Position numbers and translations under genes: made by a program
Source of the DNA: Chryseobacterium rhizoplanae
Lineage (GTDB): Bacteria; Bacteroidota; Bacteroidia; Flavobacteriales; Weeksellaceae
Reading direction: 5' to 3'
Length of the DNA stretch: 64,000 bases
NCBI RefSeq assembly: GCF_900182655.1
Contig: NZ_FXTC01000001.1
Coordinates: forward strand, 744,001 to 808,000
Part shown: in pieces, positions 17,174 through 26,841 of the stretch
Layout: each line of letters begins with the position of its first letter
Position numbering within the stretch: the stretch's first letter is position 1
The notes under the pieces: generated by a model
Told to the model about the DNA's origin: nothing
Databases searched by the model: none
What the model saw: the letters and a program-made list of their open reading frames with translations, nothing else

Positions 17174-18945
17174 TACTTGACAAATTAAATGATGAGCAGA
17201 AAGTTGCAGTTACGCAAAGTGGTAATGTTTTACTTACGGCTTGCCCAGGAAGTGGTAAGACAAGAGTGATCATTCATAAATTGGCTTATGAATTGGATCA
17301 GCTTGCAAATACAAGTAAGAAAAAAATTGCTGCAGTAACATTTACTGTTAGGGCTTCTGAAGAAATTTTTAAGCGGCTCAATGCTATGGGGATTAATAGT
17401 GATAAGATATGGTCAGGTACTCTTCATTCTTTTTGTTTAGAATGGATTTTAAGGCCTTATTCTTGTTATCTTCCTGAGTTGCAAAACGGATTTTCAATAG
17501 CAGACGAATCTTATTGTGATGAACTAATAAGCAGTTTAAAAGTCAAATATAAATTGAAGCCAATAGATCCTGTAAATATGCGTTTTGATAGAAATGGTAA
17601 TTTCTTAGAAACAAAAATAATCCAGAAAAGGCTTTTAGAAGATTATCACTCAATTTTAAAAAGAAAAAAATTAATAGACTTTGAATTGATTTTATTTTAC
17701 TCTTATAAAATCCTTCAGGATCTGCCAAGAATCCCACAGATATTATCTAAATTATTCAAAATTATTTGTATTGATGAATATCAGGACACTCAAGATTTAC
17801 TATACGCTATCATCTCAACAATTGTTAGAGCAGGAAATGGTGAAACATCTGCTTTCTTTGTAGGAGATACTGATCAGGCTATTTACTCTTCGTTAGGAGG
17901 GGTAGCAAAAAATATCGAACAAATAAAAGAAGAGTTAAATGACCTTCCAATAGAACCTTTAACCTTAAAAGGAAATTACAGATCTAGTCAACGAATAATT
18001 GATTTCTACAGGCAGTTTCAAACGCAGTCTATAGATATAAAAGCGGTGGGAATTAATGCAAAAACAAAAGGTCTAATAACTCTTAATAATACTATTGATA
18101 AGGCAGGAATTGTTGAAGAGATATCCAAATTAATTCTGTTAAGTTTGGACAAGGGAATACCTGAGGACGAGATCTGTGTATTGGTACCTCAATGGTGGTT
18201 AATCACCTCAATTTCGAAAAAACTTAGGGCAGTACTACCGAATGTCAATTTTGATGCCTCGGGGCTAGCTCCAATGGCACGGAATCGGGAAAATATTTGG
18301 TTTAAACTCTCAAGATTATTTTTAACTCAGCCTAGCCCGAAACTATATTCTTTAAGATATAGATGGGCAGCAGAACTAATAGATAATTTCAGAATTCATA
18401 CTTTTAGTGATTTAACTGAGGAATATAGAAATGAAAGAAGTTTTTTAAGACTCATAAACTCAATTAAATCAAATGAAATTGAAGGGATCGATTACCTAAA
18501 AGATTGTTTTGATCAATTTCTCAACATAGTAGGTATTGACTATAAAAAAAATCCAACATTGGTTGAAAGTTGGGAACTTTTCTTTACCAATATAAAAAAA
18601 AGATTAAATGATCCCGAGTATGTAATCCCTAGTGATATTCAGTCCTTCAAAAGTTTTTACAGAGAAATGACAGGTGTGGTAATAAATACATGCGTAGGAA
18701 TTAAAGGTGAAGAATTTGAAACAGTTATTGCCTACGGTTTACTGAACGGTTACATTCCGCATTGGAACGAGATTTTTTCGGGAAATGCAAACGAGGCTTC
18801 AAAAAAATTATTATATGTTATTTGTTCCAGAGCAAAGACAAACTTGCATTTGATCAGTGAGACAGGGCGAACAACCAAGCGAGGAGATGCCTTGACTATA
18901 ACCTCAGAATTAGAAGCTGTAAATTTTAAGTATGACAATGTTTAG
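17170..18945 (+). CDS. gajB: Gabija GajB-like UvrD-family helicase
   Basis: The protein has 591 residues. The start overlaps the gajA stop by 4 bases (ATGA), showing translational coupling. SF1A motifs are clear: LNDEQKVAVTQSGNVLLTAC with Walker A CPGSGKTR (about 29-36), VTFTVRASEEI, motif II CIDEYQDTQD, GDTDQAIYS, KGNYRSSQRIIDFY and the C-terminal CVGIKGEEFETVIAYGL and YVICSRAKTNLHLI. In Gabija, GajB associates with GajA and senses DNA ends or ATP consumption during infection. A general UvrD/PcrA repair role is less likely given the tight pairing with an OLD nuclease. The stop abuts that of the convergent XRE gene with no spacer. Confidence 0.85.
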   Translation: MILDKLNDEQKVAVTQSGNVLLTACPGSGKTRVIIHKLAYELDQLANTSKKKIAAVTFTVRASEEIFKRLNAMGINSDKIWSGTLHSFCLEWILRPYSCYLPELQNGFSIADESYCDELISSLKVKYKLKPIDPVNMRFDRNGNFLETKIIQKRLLEDYHSILKRKKLIDFELILFYSYKILQDLPRIPQILSKLFKIICIDEYQDTQDLLYAIISTIVRAGNGETSAFFVGDTDQAIYSSLGGVAKNIEQIKEELNDLPIEPLTLKGNYRSSQRIIDFYRQFQTQSIDIKAVGINAKTKGLITLNNTIDKAGIVEEISKLILLSLDKGIPEDEICVLVPQWWLITSISKKLRAVLPNVNFDASGLAPMARNRENIWFKLSRLFLTQPSPKLYSLRYRWAAELIDNFRIHTFSDLTEEYRNERSFLRLINSIKSNEIEGIDYLKDCFDQFLNIVGIDYKKNPTLVESWELFFTNIKKRLNDPEYVIPSDIQSFKSFYREMTGVVINTCVGIKGEEFETVIAYGLLNGYIPHWNEIFSGNANEASKKLLYVICSRAKTNLHLISETGRTTKRGDALTITSELEAVNFKYDNV

Positions 18946-19254
18946 TTATGATTTTCTCTTATTTTTATTCTTAAACTCTTTTTGTAGATGATCAATTTCT
19001 AATTCTATTTTTTTCAATTCTGTGATGTCCAATTTTGTAAATAGAAATAGAATATTGATGTCTAAAAAGTTGCACAGTTTCACAATATTTTCAATTGTTG
19101 GATTAGTTAATCCTCTTTCAATTCTACCTACATGATCTTTAGAGATATTTAATTCCAATCCTAATTGGAATTGTGATAATTCTTTTCTTAGTCTATAGAC
19201 TTGAATTAATTTACCAATTTGAAACTTCAAATTCTCTACTTGCCATTTATACAT
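18946..19254 (-). CDS. XRE-family transcriptional regulator
   Basis: The protein has 102 residues. An HTH_3 domain occupies about 12-70 (GKLIQVYRLRKELSQFQLGL...SKDHVGRIERGLTNPTIENI), followed by a helical lysine-rich tail that may mediate dimerisation. It is convergent to gajB with abutting stop codons, so it is not in the Gabija operon but probably belongs to the same cargo unit. Candidate targets are the palindrome at 15001-15016 and the dyad GTTACA-N5-TGTAAC at 19336-19352, which lies upstream of its own start. Such regulators often repress defence cassettes, and that role is inferred here. Confidence 0.75.
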   Translation of the reverse strand: MYKWQVENLKFQIGKLIQVYRLRKELSQFQLGLELNISKDHVGRIERGLTNPTIENIVKLCNFLDINILFLFTKLDITELKKIELEIDHLQKEFKNKNKRKS

Positions 19255-19319
19255 GTAGTAAATTTTGATCTTTTAATTTTTTCTCATGAAGATATATATG
19301 TCGTCTATTGTTTTTTTAT

Positions 19320-19352
19320 TATATTTGTAAAATAGGTTACAGATAATGTAAC
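19320..19352 (+). promoter_or_regulatory. rightward -7 element and adjacent dyad
   Basis: TATATTTG at 19320-19327 matches the Bacteroidota -7 consensus; no good TTTG lies at the expected distance upstream. Transcription would start near 19334, inside the dyad GTTACA-GATAA-TGTAAC (19336-19352), which could be an operator. It would transcribe the structured region that follows and possibly susC. Confidence 0.45.
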
Positions 19353-19396
19353 TTTGCGATACTTCAAAGAATAATAGAAGCTATTGCTTAGAATCT

Positions 19397-19504
19397 CGAT
19401 TCGAAAACTGGTAATTTTTAACATGCGAGACGATAAGTATTAAGCTCACGACCTAGGCGTGGGCTCTCTTATCTGCATGTAAGGTATACCAGTACCCCGA
19501 ATCG
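19397..19504 (+). ncRNA. long structured RNA upstream of susC, family unknown
   Basis: About 108 bases fold into one nearly continuous hairpin: CGATTCG/CGAATCG (19397-19403 with 19498-19504), ACTGGTA/TACCAGT (19407-19413 with 19487-19493), ACATGC/GCATGT (19421-19426 with 19475-19480), GATAAG/CTTATC (19432-19437 with 19468-19473) and AGCTCACG/CGTGGGCT (19443-19450 with 19458-19465, one G-U), loop ACCTAGG. Five stems in strict nested order are far beyond chance. It begins about 60 bases after the -7 element at 19320 and is followed by a T8 run near 19529. It may be a leader of the susC mRNA or a separate small RNA. Confidence 0.6.
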
Positions 19505-19892
19505 GATAATGTAGAGTACTCACGCCGTTTTTTTTCAATGCTGTTCGCTTTATTGCTACATAAAAAATCTAAGCCCGCTTCCTAAAAATAGTATCAGACA
19601 CGATACAATAGGTATGTACAACCTATTGCGGCTTTAAAAGCTTACACGGGAACACAGATTTCATTCATATTAAATTCTTTCCGGTGCCTTGCGGTCACTG
19701 CTATAGAACCTCACCAGTCCTTTTTCATACTAAAGGGCATCAGGAAAGTCTTTATCTAAAAAATGAATCAAAAAACTACTCAACTTAAAATCAGAAGAAA
19801 GAAAAAAGCCCCTTCCCATAGTGTTTGGCGACCAACGGGAAAGAGCGTAGTTCAGTAATTAATCTTTAAAAATTAAAAACCTTTACAAATCT
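19505..19892 (+). promoter_or_regulatory. structured 5' leader of susC
   Basis: No gene was found. Further dyads occur: GTATC-N6-GATAC (19591-19606), the 8-bp stem CAATAGGT-N7-ACCTATTG (19606-19628), and TTCCC...GGGAA enclosing TTGG-CGA-CCAA (19813-19841). Together with the long hairpin before it this makes a leader of up to about 550 bases. SusC/SusD genes in Bacteroidota are often controlled by leader structures or small RNAs, so post-transcriptional control is plausible. Confidence 0.4.
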
Positions 19893-22886
19893 ATGAAAAA
19901 TTCCTATTACCATATAGGAGGCATTTTCTTTGGGCTCATGTTTACAGCCGTAAGCATTACAACAAAAGCCCAGACACGCACCATTTCCGGTACCGTAACT
20001 TCATCAGGCAAGCCCCTTTCAGGAGTCGTAATCTCCCAAGAGGGCAGTGATCAGGTAACCATGACCGGTAACAACGGAACCTACACCTTACAGGTTTCAG
20101 CAGAAAATACCATCCTATTGTTCAGACACCCTGATTATATAGAAGAAAAATTTAAACTCACTAATCAGACTGTCGTTAATATCAGCTTAGAACAAAAAGT
20201 AAAGGGAATCGAAGAAGTTATTCTCAACGCCGGCTACTACAAGGTTAAAGACAAAGAAAGAACCGGTAGCATCGCCAAAGTTTCAGCAAAAGATATAGAA
20301 AATCAGCCTGTCTCCAATGTCCTGTCAGCAGCACAGGGAAGAATGGGAGGAGTCAGTATCACCCAGAATTCAGGAACTCCCGGAGGTGGATTTGATATTC
20401 AGATCAGAGGCAGAAACAGCCTTCGGACCCGAAGCAATTCCGTAATTGATGGCAATCAGCCGCTCTATATTATTGATGGTGTTCCGGTAGGTACGGGAAT
20501 GAGTTCCTCCTATGCAGGAAGTATCCTTCCCAATGCAGATATCAATCCGTTAAACAGTATAAATCCTAACGATATTGAAAGTTTCGAGATCCTGAAAGAT
20601 GCGGACGCTACCGCCATCTATGGTTCAAGAGGTGCTAATGGAGTAGTGCTGGTGACCACCAAAAAAGGGAAAAAGGGAAAGGTAAAACTGACCCTGAACT
20701 CTTCCTATGGTCTGAGCCACGCCATTTCAAACCTCAAAATGATGAATACTGCTCAGTATCTTGATATGAGAAAGCAGGCATTTGCCAACAGCAATATCTC
20801 TGTCTATCCTGCTAACGCCTACGACATCAACGGAACATGGGATCCCAACCGTTATACCGATTGGAGAAAGGAACTGATTGGTCATTATGCGGCTTTGTCA
20901 AATACCCAGCTTTCACTCAGTGGGGGAAGTGAAAATACTAATTTCCTGCTCAGTCTCGGTCATAATGAACAAACCACGGTGTTTGGCAGGGATTTCAGGT
21001 ACAGAACCAATACCGTTTCAGGAAATATCAGCCACAGGTCTGCTGATCGAAAATTCAGTTTCAACTCATCCAATATTTTTACCGCAACAGACAATAATCT
21101 GATTACCTCTGATGCAACAAGACAGTCCTATATACTGGCTCCTAATGCACCCGCTCTTTATGATGCGGAAGGTAACCTTAACTGGGAAAACAATACGTTT
21201 ACGAATCCCGCAGCTGCCTTTGAGAATTCCTATTCCAATAACAATCTGCAATTCCTTAACAATATCAGTATGGAGTATGAAGTTTTTGAAAACTTTAAGC
21301 TCAAACTCAATGGAGGTTTAACCTATCAGACTTTTGAAGAATGGTCACTTCGTCCAAGTACGGCGTATAGCCCTTCTGCTGGGGCAACACCTCTCAATTC
21401 CATGTCTTCAAAATCCAACCAGAACAGACTGTCTATGGTGATAGAACCCCAGATAAGCTGGATGTACAGAGCAGGTAAACATAAATTTGATATCCTGGTG
21501 GGAGGTACCTATCAGAGAGATGTTTCAGATCGAGGTGAAATTCAGGGATCTGGTTTTGAGAGTAATGCCTTTATCTATAATATAGGTGCTGCAATCAATA
21601 AAGTCGTCCTTGACCAGATCAGTACAGAATACCGATACGGTGCTTTTTTCGGCAGAATCAACTATCAGTACGATAAAAAATATATCCTTAATCTTACAGG
21701 AAGAAGAGACGGCAGCAGCCGATTCGGTCCCAATAATAAATACGCCATGTTCGGTGCTGTTGGGGCAGCATGGTTGTTTTCAGAAGAAGAATTTATGAAG
21801 AACATCTCATGGCTCAGTTTTGGAAAGCTGAGAGGGAGTTATGGTTCATCGGGAAGTGATAATATCGGGGATTACCAATACCTTGATACCTTTGCTACGG
21901 CTAACCTCATTTATAACGGCAGCACCGGACTGGCTCCAACAAAACTCTACAATCCTGATTTCAGTTGGGAAAGAACCATCAAAACAGAAGCTGCTCTTGA
22001 ACTAGGTTTGTTCAACAACAGACTTAACCTAATTGCTGCGTATTACCGAAACCGTTCAGGAAATCAACTGGTAGGCTATCAGCTTTCCTCAGTAACGGGA
22101 TTCAGCAGTGTGCTGGCCAATCTGGATGCTGTTATTCAGAATAAAGGATTTGAATTTGAGGCCAGCGGAGAAATTATCAGGAAGAAAAATTTTTCATGGA
22201 AAAGTTCTTTCAATATCACCGTTCCCCGAAACAAGCTGATTTCCTTTCCTGGACTTGAAGGTTCATCCTATGCCAATACCTATGTGATCGGACAGCCTGT
22301 AAATATTGTTAAACTCTACCAGCTTCAAGGGGTAAATCCTACTACCTTGGTCTATGATTTTACCGATTTCAATGGCGACGGAAAGATCGCATCACCGGAT
22401 GACAGGCAGGTGATCAGAAATCTTGGACAGCAGTTTTACGGAGGGCTAAGCAATGAGTTGCGCTACCGAAACTGGAACTTTTCATTTTTGTTGCAATTTG
22501 TAAAGCAGCAGAGCCGAAACTATAACTCAGCAATGTCTTCACCAGGTATTATGGCGAATCTCCCGGTAGAGGCATTGAATGTATGGTCGCCTTCAAATCC
22601 CAATGGCCTTTATATGCCATACCGCTCTACGTCAAATTCTTCGCACAGCCTTTTTCAAAATAGTGATGCCAGTGTTTCTGATGCTTCATTTATAAGGCTT
22701 AAGAATGTACAGCTTACCTATAATCTCTCTTTGGACTCAGGTCTTTTCAGGGAAGTAAAACTTTATTTTCAGGGGCAGAACCTCTGGACGTGGACGAAGT
22801 TTTTTGGAATTGATCCCGAGATGACCTCTTTTGGATTCCTGCCTCCTTTGAAAACGTATTCATTGGGCATTCAGCTAACGCTGTGA
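19893..22886 (+). CDS. SusC/RagA-type TonB-linked outer membrane transporter
   Basis: The protein has 997 residues. A signal peptide (about 1-26, ending TTKAQ) leads into a carboxypeptidase-D-like domain (RTISGTVTSSGKPLSGVVIS, residues 28-105). A plug follows (VSNVLSAAQGRMGGVSITQN...PLYIIDGVPVG...ILKDADATAIYGSRGANGVV), then a 22-strand barrel closing with TYSLGIQLTL. It imports a ligand bound by the downstream SusD lipoprotein, energised by TonB. The downstream peptidase suggests a peptide or protein-derived substrate. Its strong, less AT-rich coding composition differs from the defence island next to it, which indicates separate origins for the two cargo blocks. Confidence 0.92.
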   Translation: MKNSYYHIGGIFFGLMFTAVSITTKAQTRTISGTVTSSGKPLSGVVISQEGSDQVTMTGNNGTYTLQVSAENTILLFRHPDYIEEKFKLTNQTVVNISLEQKVKGIEEVILNAGYYKVKDKERTGSIAKVSAKDIENQPVSNVLSAAQGRMGGVSITQNSGTPGGGFDIQIRGRNSLRTRSNSVIDGNQPLYIIDGVPVGTGMSSSYAGSILPNADINPLNSINPNDIESFEILKDADATAIYGSRGANGVVLVTTKKGKKGKVKLTLNSSYGLSHAISNLKMMNTAQYLDMRKQAFANSNISVYPANAYDINGTWDPNRYTDWRKELIGHYAALSNTQLSLSGGSENTNFLLSLGHNEQTTVFGRDFRYRTNTVSGNISHRSADRKFSFNSSNIFTATDNNLITSDATRQSYILAPNAPALYDAEGNLNWENNTFTNPAAAFENSYSNNNLQFLNNISMEYEVFENFKLKLNGGLTYQTFEEWSLRPSTAYSPSAGATPLNSMSSKSNQNRLSMVIEPQISWMYRAGKHKFDILVGGTYQRDVSDRGEIQGSGFESNAFIYNIGAAINKVVLDQISTEYRYGAFFGRINYQYDKKYILNLTGRRDGSSRFGPNNKYAMFGAVGAAWLFSEEEFMKNISWLSFGKLRGSYGSSGSDNIGDYQYLDTFATANLIYNGSTGLAPTKLYNPDFSWERTIKTEAALELGLFNNRLNLIAAYYRNRSGNQLVGYQLSSVTGFSSVLANLDAVIQNKGFEFEASGEIIRKKNFSWKSSFNITVPRNKLISFPGLEGSSYANTYVIGQPVNIVKLYQLQGVNPTTLVYDFTDFNGDGKIASPDDRQVIRNLGQQFYGGLSNELRYRNWNFSFLLQFVKQQSRNYNSAMSSPGIMANLPVEALNVWSPSNPNGLYMPYRSTSNSSHSLFQNSDASVSDASFIRLKNVQLTYNLSLDSGLFREVKLYFQGQNLWTWTKFFGIDPEMTSFGFLPPLKTYSLGIQLTL

Positions 22887-22941
22887 TGAATGCTTAACGG
22901 CAACCAAAGACCGTCATATTATTTAACCCAATACAAAAACA

Positions 22942-24315
22942 ATGAAATCAATATTCAATAGTATAATAATGGCAGTGCTCATCTATCTGATGAGTACCGC
23001 TATATCGTGTGAAAAAATGCTGGAAGTAGAGTTGCCTGACAATCAGATGTTGTCAGAAACCGTTTTCAGTGATACTCAGACTGCCAACGCCGTATTATCT
23101 GGACTGTATGCCGGATTGTGGGAATCATCACCTGTTACAGGTGATCAAAGCGGAAGGCTTTTGGGTCTTTATACTGATGACCTGACCTATTATGCAGTCA
23201 GTGCCACTAATGGACTGCCTGAATTATCCAATAATACACAGATTGATTCCAATCAGTTTGTCAGTTCGTTCTGGAATGCTGCGTATCAGAAAATATATGT
23301 CAGCAATTCCATACTCGAAGGGCTGGAAGGAGCAGATCATATTCCGGCAGCTGATAAAGCAAGGATAAAAGGGGAGACCCTGGTTATCCGCTCTTTGCTC
23401 TTTTTCTATGTTCAGCAGGTTTATGGAGATATTCCTTTTCCTGTGACCACCAATTATATGATCAATCAGAGCATTTCAAAAACACCTTCTGCAGAAGTGC
23501 TGATGAGAATTGAATCTGATGTGAAGGAAGCTATTGAACTGCTTTCTGATACATACCAAAATAATGAACGCATTTATATTAATAAAAAAGCAGCCCAGCT
23601 TCTTCTGGGCAAGATTCAGATGCAGCAGCTGAAATGGAGTGAGGCAGAAGCCACCTTGAAAACAGTTGTTCAGAGTCCGCTGTATCAGTTTCAAAATGAT
23701 ATCACCAAGGTATTTCTTAAAAACGGCAGCCATATTATCTGGCAGCTTAAGCCTAAGAACAATGGGGATGCGGTAAAGGAAGCAACGATTTACTATTTTG
23801 TCAATGCTGCTCCAACCTCTATGGCACTTTCCACATCTCTGGTCAGCTCGTTTCAGAATGACCTTCGCAAGCAATATTGGATGGGGGCCGTTACAGTAGG
23901 GGGCAACACCTGGTACAGAGCGGAAAAATACAAAGCAAGATCTTCCAACTCCACAGAAAACTCCATTGTCTTCAGACTGGAAGAGGCCTATTTGCTGTTG
24001 GCAGAGGCTCTGGCTCAACAAAATAAAATGTCAGAGGCCCTACCATTTATTAACCCGATCAAACTAAGGGCAGGACAGCCATTGCTAGGCAGTTCTGTTA
24101 CACAACAGCAGCTTCTTGAGGAAATCCTTAATGAAAACAGAAAAGAGTTTTTTACAGAAATGGGACATCGATTTCTCGATTTGAAAAGAGCAGGAAAGCT
24201 TAATGAACTACAGCAGACCAAACCCAACTGGAAAGATCAACATAAAGTATGGCCTCTTCCGCAACAGGAACTGCTGCTCAATCCCCATCTGAATCCTCAA
24301 AATTTAGGGTATTAA
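22942..24315 (+). CDS. SusD/RagB-type surface nutrient-binding lipoprotein
   Basis: The protein has 457 residues. The signal peptide ends in a lipobox (STAISC, Cys about 23) followed by EKMLEVELPDNQMLSETVFS, the usual start of mature SusD proteins. TPR-like helices and the C-terminal motif NENRKEFFTEMGHRFLDLKR are diagnostic of the family. It caps the SusC channel and presents ligand at the surface. It lies 55 bases after susC, and its stop codon overlaps the ATG of the peptidase gene by one base (TAATG), so susC-susD-peptidase is one operon. Confidence 0.9.
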   Translation: MKSIFNSIIMAVLIYLMSTAISCEKMLEVELPDNQMLSETVFSDTQTANAVLSGLYAGLWESSPVTGDQSGRLLGLYTDDLTYYAVSATNGLPELSNNTQIDSNQFVSSFWNAAYQKIYVSNSILEGLEGADHIPAADKARIKGETLVIRSLLFFYVQQVYGDIPFPVTTNYMINQSISKTPSAEVLMRIESDVKEAIELLSDTYQNNERIYINKKAAQLLLGKIQMQQLKWSEAEATLKTVVQSPLYQFQNDITKVFLKNGSHIIWQLKPKNNGDAVKEATIYYFVNAAPTSMALSTSLVSSFQNDLRKQYWMGAVTVGGNTWYRAEKYKARSSNSTENSIVFRLEEAYLLLAEALAQQNKMSEALPFINPIKLRAGQPLLGSSVTQQQLLEEILNENRKEFFTEMGHRFLDLKRAGKLNELQQTKPNWKDQHKVWPLPQQELLLNPHLNPQNLGY

Positions 24316-26807
24316 TGAGAGTGTATTGTTTAATTATTCTGCTGTTTTCTCTGCATTACTCTAATGCACAGAGGTCGATTAAGGAATTGGACCAGTGGAT
24401 GTCGCATTTCTCAACGATGATAGGTCAGATGAAGGTATCCGAAGATCAGCGATTCGTTTTGCTGACTAAAATGTACGCAAATAATTCTGATTCAGTTCTT
24501 GTGTTTGACCACCAATCAGCAGTCATTCCATCCGATACCATTTTAAAAAAAAGCAACATCAGTTTTCTGAACAATTATACGGTCTTTGCTTCAGGACCGG
24601 GCAGGGCTGAATTAATTGAGCTGAAATCCAAAAAAAGAGAAATTTATGATAGTGTACAGCGATGCAGTGTCAATGAAACCCTGAAGCAATATGTCATACT
24701 GGGTACTGATAAAAACCTGAAAATCTATAATGCCAAAGGAAAAGTGCTTCACCATGAGGTGGCAACATTGAACTATACTATTTCGGAGCAGGGACAGGTT
24801 TATATTCTTGCTGAAAGTGGAGGATTTCGTAAAATATTGAAATGGAATGGAAGCACTATGAAACTGCTTTATTCCGCTGCAACTAACATTGTTGCGATGG
24901 ATCTTTTAGAATCAGAGAGATTTATTGTTGTAAAGGAAAAAGAAAAAGCAGATTCCAATGGAAAGATCAGGATAAGATTGTTGAGAGTATCAGACGGGCA
25001 GCAGTTTTATAACAACCGGATCAGTCTCGGAGAAGCCCAAAGCATGAAAGTAACTGAAGCTGGTCATTCTGAAACTTTTTTGATTGATATTTCCGTGAGG
25101 AACCTCCCCGAGAAAATTGGAAAACTTGAAATATGGTATGGAGGAGACAAATATCTGCGCAATAAGGACCAAGGGCTGATTGAGCATCAGTATATGGTAT
25201 GGAATGTTAAAAATAATCAAGCTCATTCAATCCCTCCCAAATCGATGCAGGTTTATGTAGCGACAGACAATCCACGTTATTTTTGGACCTATAATGCCAG
25301 GGAGGACAATGATTACCGCGGATTTAGAAGCCTGAATGTATATCGATATGATCTTTTAGAAAACAGATCTGAACTTGTTTTTGAGAATGCTTCAGAAATG
25401 GTGATAGGAAAGGATGGTCGTTACACCATTGGATTTCTGATGTATAAGAATCAATGGATGGTCTACGATCATCTGCTAGAGCAGACAAAAATGATCGATT
25501 ATAATGGAATACTAAACTATCCGATCTTTATGCCGGATGGTAGTTTGCTCTTTACAGCAGGAGACCGAGTGATCAATTATCATCTGGAAACAGGTGTGTT
25601 AAAAACAGGATTCAAACAAGAGAACAGCAAAATCAGCTTTTATGAATACAGTGGAAAAATGATTCATCAGATGGAATCTTTTAAGATAACACGACGAAGT
25701 ATTGAAATGTCACAGCCGTTGATGCTGCATATCAGGAGAGAAAATCATAATGATTCCGGATATTATTCTTTTTATAAAGGTAAACTCAAAGAAATAATGC
25801 CGTACACCAGCAACAGGATCAAAATGTTCTCATATAAGGGCAGGCATGATTTAATGTATTCGATCGAAGAAAACTACAATCTGTCTCCACGGCTGTACAG
25901 CAAAAGCAAGTCATCAGGTCAAAAGAAGGTACTTTATACAACCAACCTTCATGATAAAGAAGCGATAGACCTGCAGCAGGATGTTATTTCATACACCAAC
26001 AGTGAGGGTAAGGACCTGAAAGGAGTTCTATATTATCCCATTAAATTTGACAGGACAAAAAAATATCCTTTGGTGGTACAGGTATACAGTATTCAGCATG
26101 ATGAGTTCAACAAATACCTGTATCCCGCCTGGGGACCCAGTGGATTCAATATTCGACTGCTTCTTGAGAACGGTTATATGGTTTTCCAGCCAGATATTAT
26201 TTCTGATAACAGGGGTCCGGGAATTTCGGCGCTTGATTGTGTTCATTCCGGATTAGATGCGATTCGGGAAAATGAAAATATTGACTTCAGGCGCATGGGA
26301 TTGACAGGACACTCATTTGGTGGTTATGAGACCAACTTTATCGCTACCCATTCAGAAAGGTTCGCAGCCTATGTCTCGGGAGCGAGTCTTAGTGATATTA
26401 TGAATACTTACTTTTCATTTAATGAACTGTTTAAAATAGCAGACTATTCAAGATTTGAAACCGGGCAGTTTTCAATGGGAGTTCCTTTTTCAGAGGATAA
26501 GGATCTGTATTATAAAAATAATCCCATCAATTTTATTGAGAAAGTCAATGCACCTGTATTGCTTTGGGCAGGTAAGAAAGACACGAATATTCCGCCAACG
26601 CAAACCATGAGCTTTTATATGGGATTATTAAGAAACAGAAAAAAGGTGGTGGCACTAATGTATGCAGATCAGGAACACACCTTCAAGAAAAGTTCCGAAG
26701 ACATCAGGGATCTTAATACTAAAATCTTGGAATGGTGGGACTATCACCTGAAAAGCCGGAAAGATATAGAATGGATCGATAAAGAAATGAAAAGGGACGC
26801 AGAATAG
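24315..26807 (+). CDS. secreted prolyl oligopeptidase-family (S9) peptidase
   Basis: The protein has 830 residues from the ATG at 24315, which directly opens a signal peptide (MRVYCLIILLFSLHYSNAQ). The frame continues upstream to 24249 but only inside susD. A long beta-propeller-like region precedes an alpha/beta hydrolase domain (about 560-830). The catalytic triad is readable: Ser667 in GHSFGGYETN, Asp in AGKKDTNIPP and His in ADQEHTFKK. S9 enzymes cleave oligopeptides, often after proline. Coupling to susCD suggests peptides are trimmed in the periplasm or at the surface before or after uptake. An association with export of a small peptide from the neighbouring operon is another possibility. 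Confidence 0.85.
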   Translation: MRVYCLIILLFSLHYSNAQRSIKELDQWMSHFSTMIGQMKVSEDQRFVLLTKMYANNSDSVLVFDHQSAVIPSDTILKKSNISFLNNYTVFASGPGRAELIELKSKKREIYDSVQRCSVNETLKQYVILGTDKNLKIYNAKGKVLHHEVATLNYTISEQGQVYILAESGGFRKILKWNGSTMKLLYSAATNIVAMDLLESERFIVVKEKEKADSNGKIRIRLLRVSDGQQFYNNRISLGEAQSMKVTEAGHSETFLIDISVRNLPEKIGKLEIWYGGDKYLRNKDQGLIEHQYMVWNVKNNQAHSIPPKSMQVYVATDNPRYFWTYNAREDNDYRGFRSLNVYRYDLLENRSELVFENASEMVIGKDGRYTIGFLMYKNQWMVYDHLLEQTKMIDYNGILNYPIFMPDGSLLFTAGDRVINYHLETGVLKTGFKQENSKISFYEYSGKMIHQMESFKITRRSIEMSQPLMLHIRRENHNDSGYYSFYKGKLKEIMPYTSNRIKMFSYKGRHDLMYSIEENYNLSPRLYSKSKSSGQKKVLYTTNLHDKEAIDLQQDVISYTNSEGKDLKGVLYYPIKFDRTKKYPLVVQVYSIQHDEFNKYLYPAWGPSGFNIRLLLENGYMVFQPDIISDNRGPGISALDCVHSGLDAIRENENIDFRRMGLTGHSFGGYETNFIATHSERFAAYVSGASLSDIMNTYFSFNELFKIADYSRFETGQFSMGVPFSEDKDLYYKNNPINFIEKVNAPVLLWAGKKDTNIPPTQTMSFYMGLLRNRKKVVALMYADQEHTFKKSSEDIRDLNTKILEWWDYHLKSRKDIEWIDKEMKRDAE

Positions 26808-26813
26808 CGTCCC
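26794..26813. terminator. hairpin at the end of the susCD-peptidase operon
   Basis: GGGACGC-AGAATA-GCGTCCC forms a perfect 7-bp stem. The peptidase stop codon (26805-26807) lies within it. Only a weak T-tract (TCATTTAG) follows, so termination is likely but not certain. It may also end the converging DUF6520 transcript. Confidence 0.55.
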
Positions 26814-26841
26814 TCATTTAGTTCATACTTTATACAATGCA

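Noticed and set aside
19397-19504. Retron msr-msd, tmRNA or 6S RNA
   Set aside because: No reverse transcriptase nearby and no tRNA-like end. The nested stems lack the open central bubble expected for 6S RNA.
23476-24021. 181-codon minus frame inside susD
   Set aside because: Antisense shadow of a well-supported SusD gene; Cys-rich because of codon complementarity.
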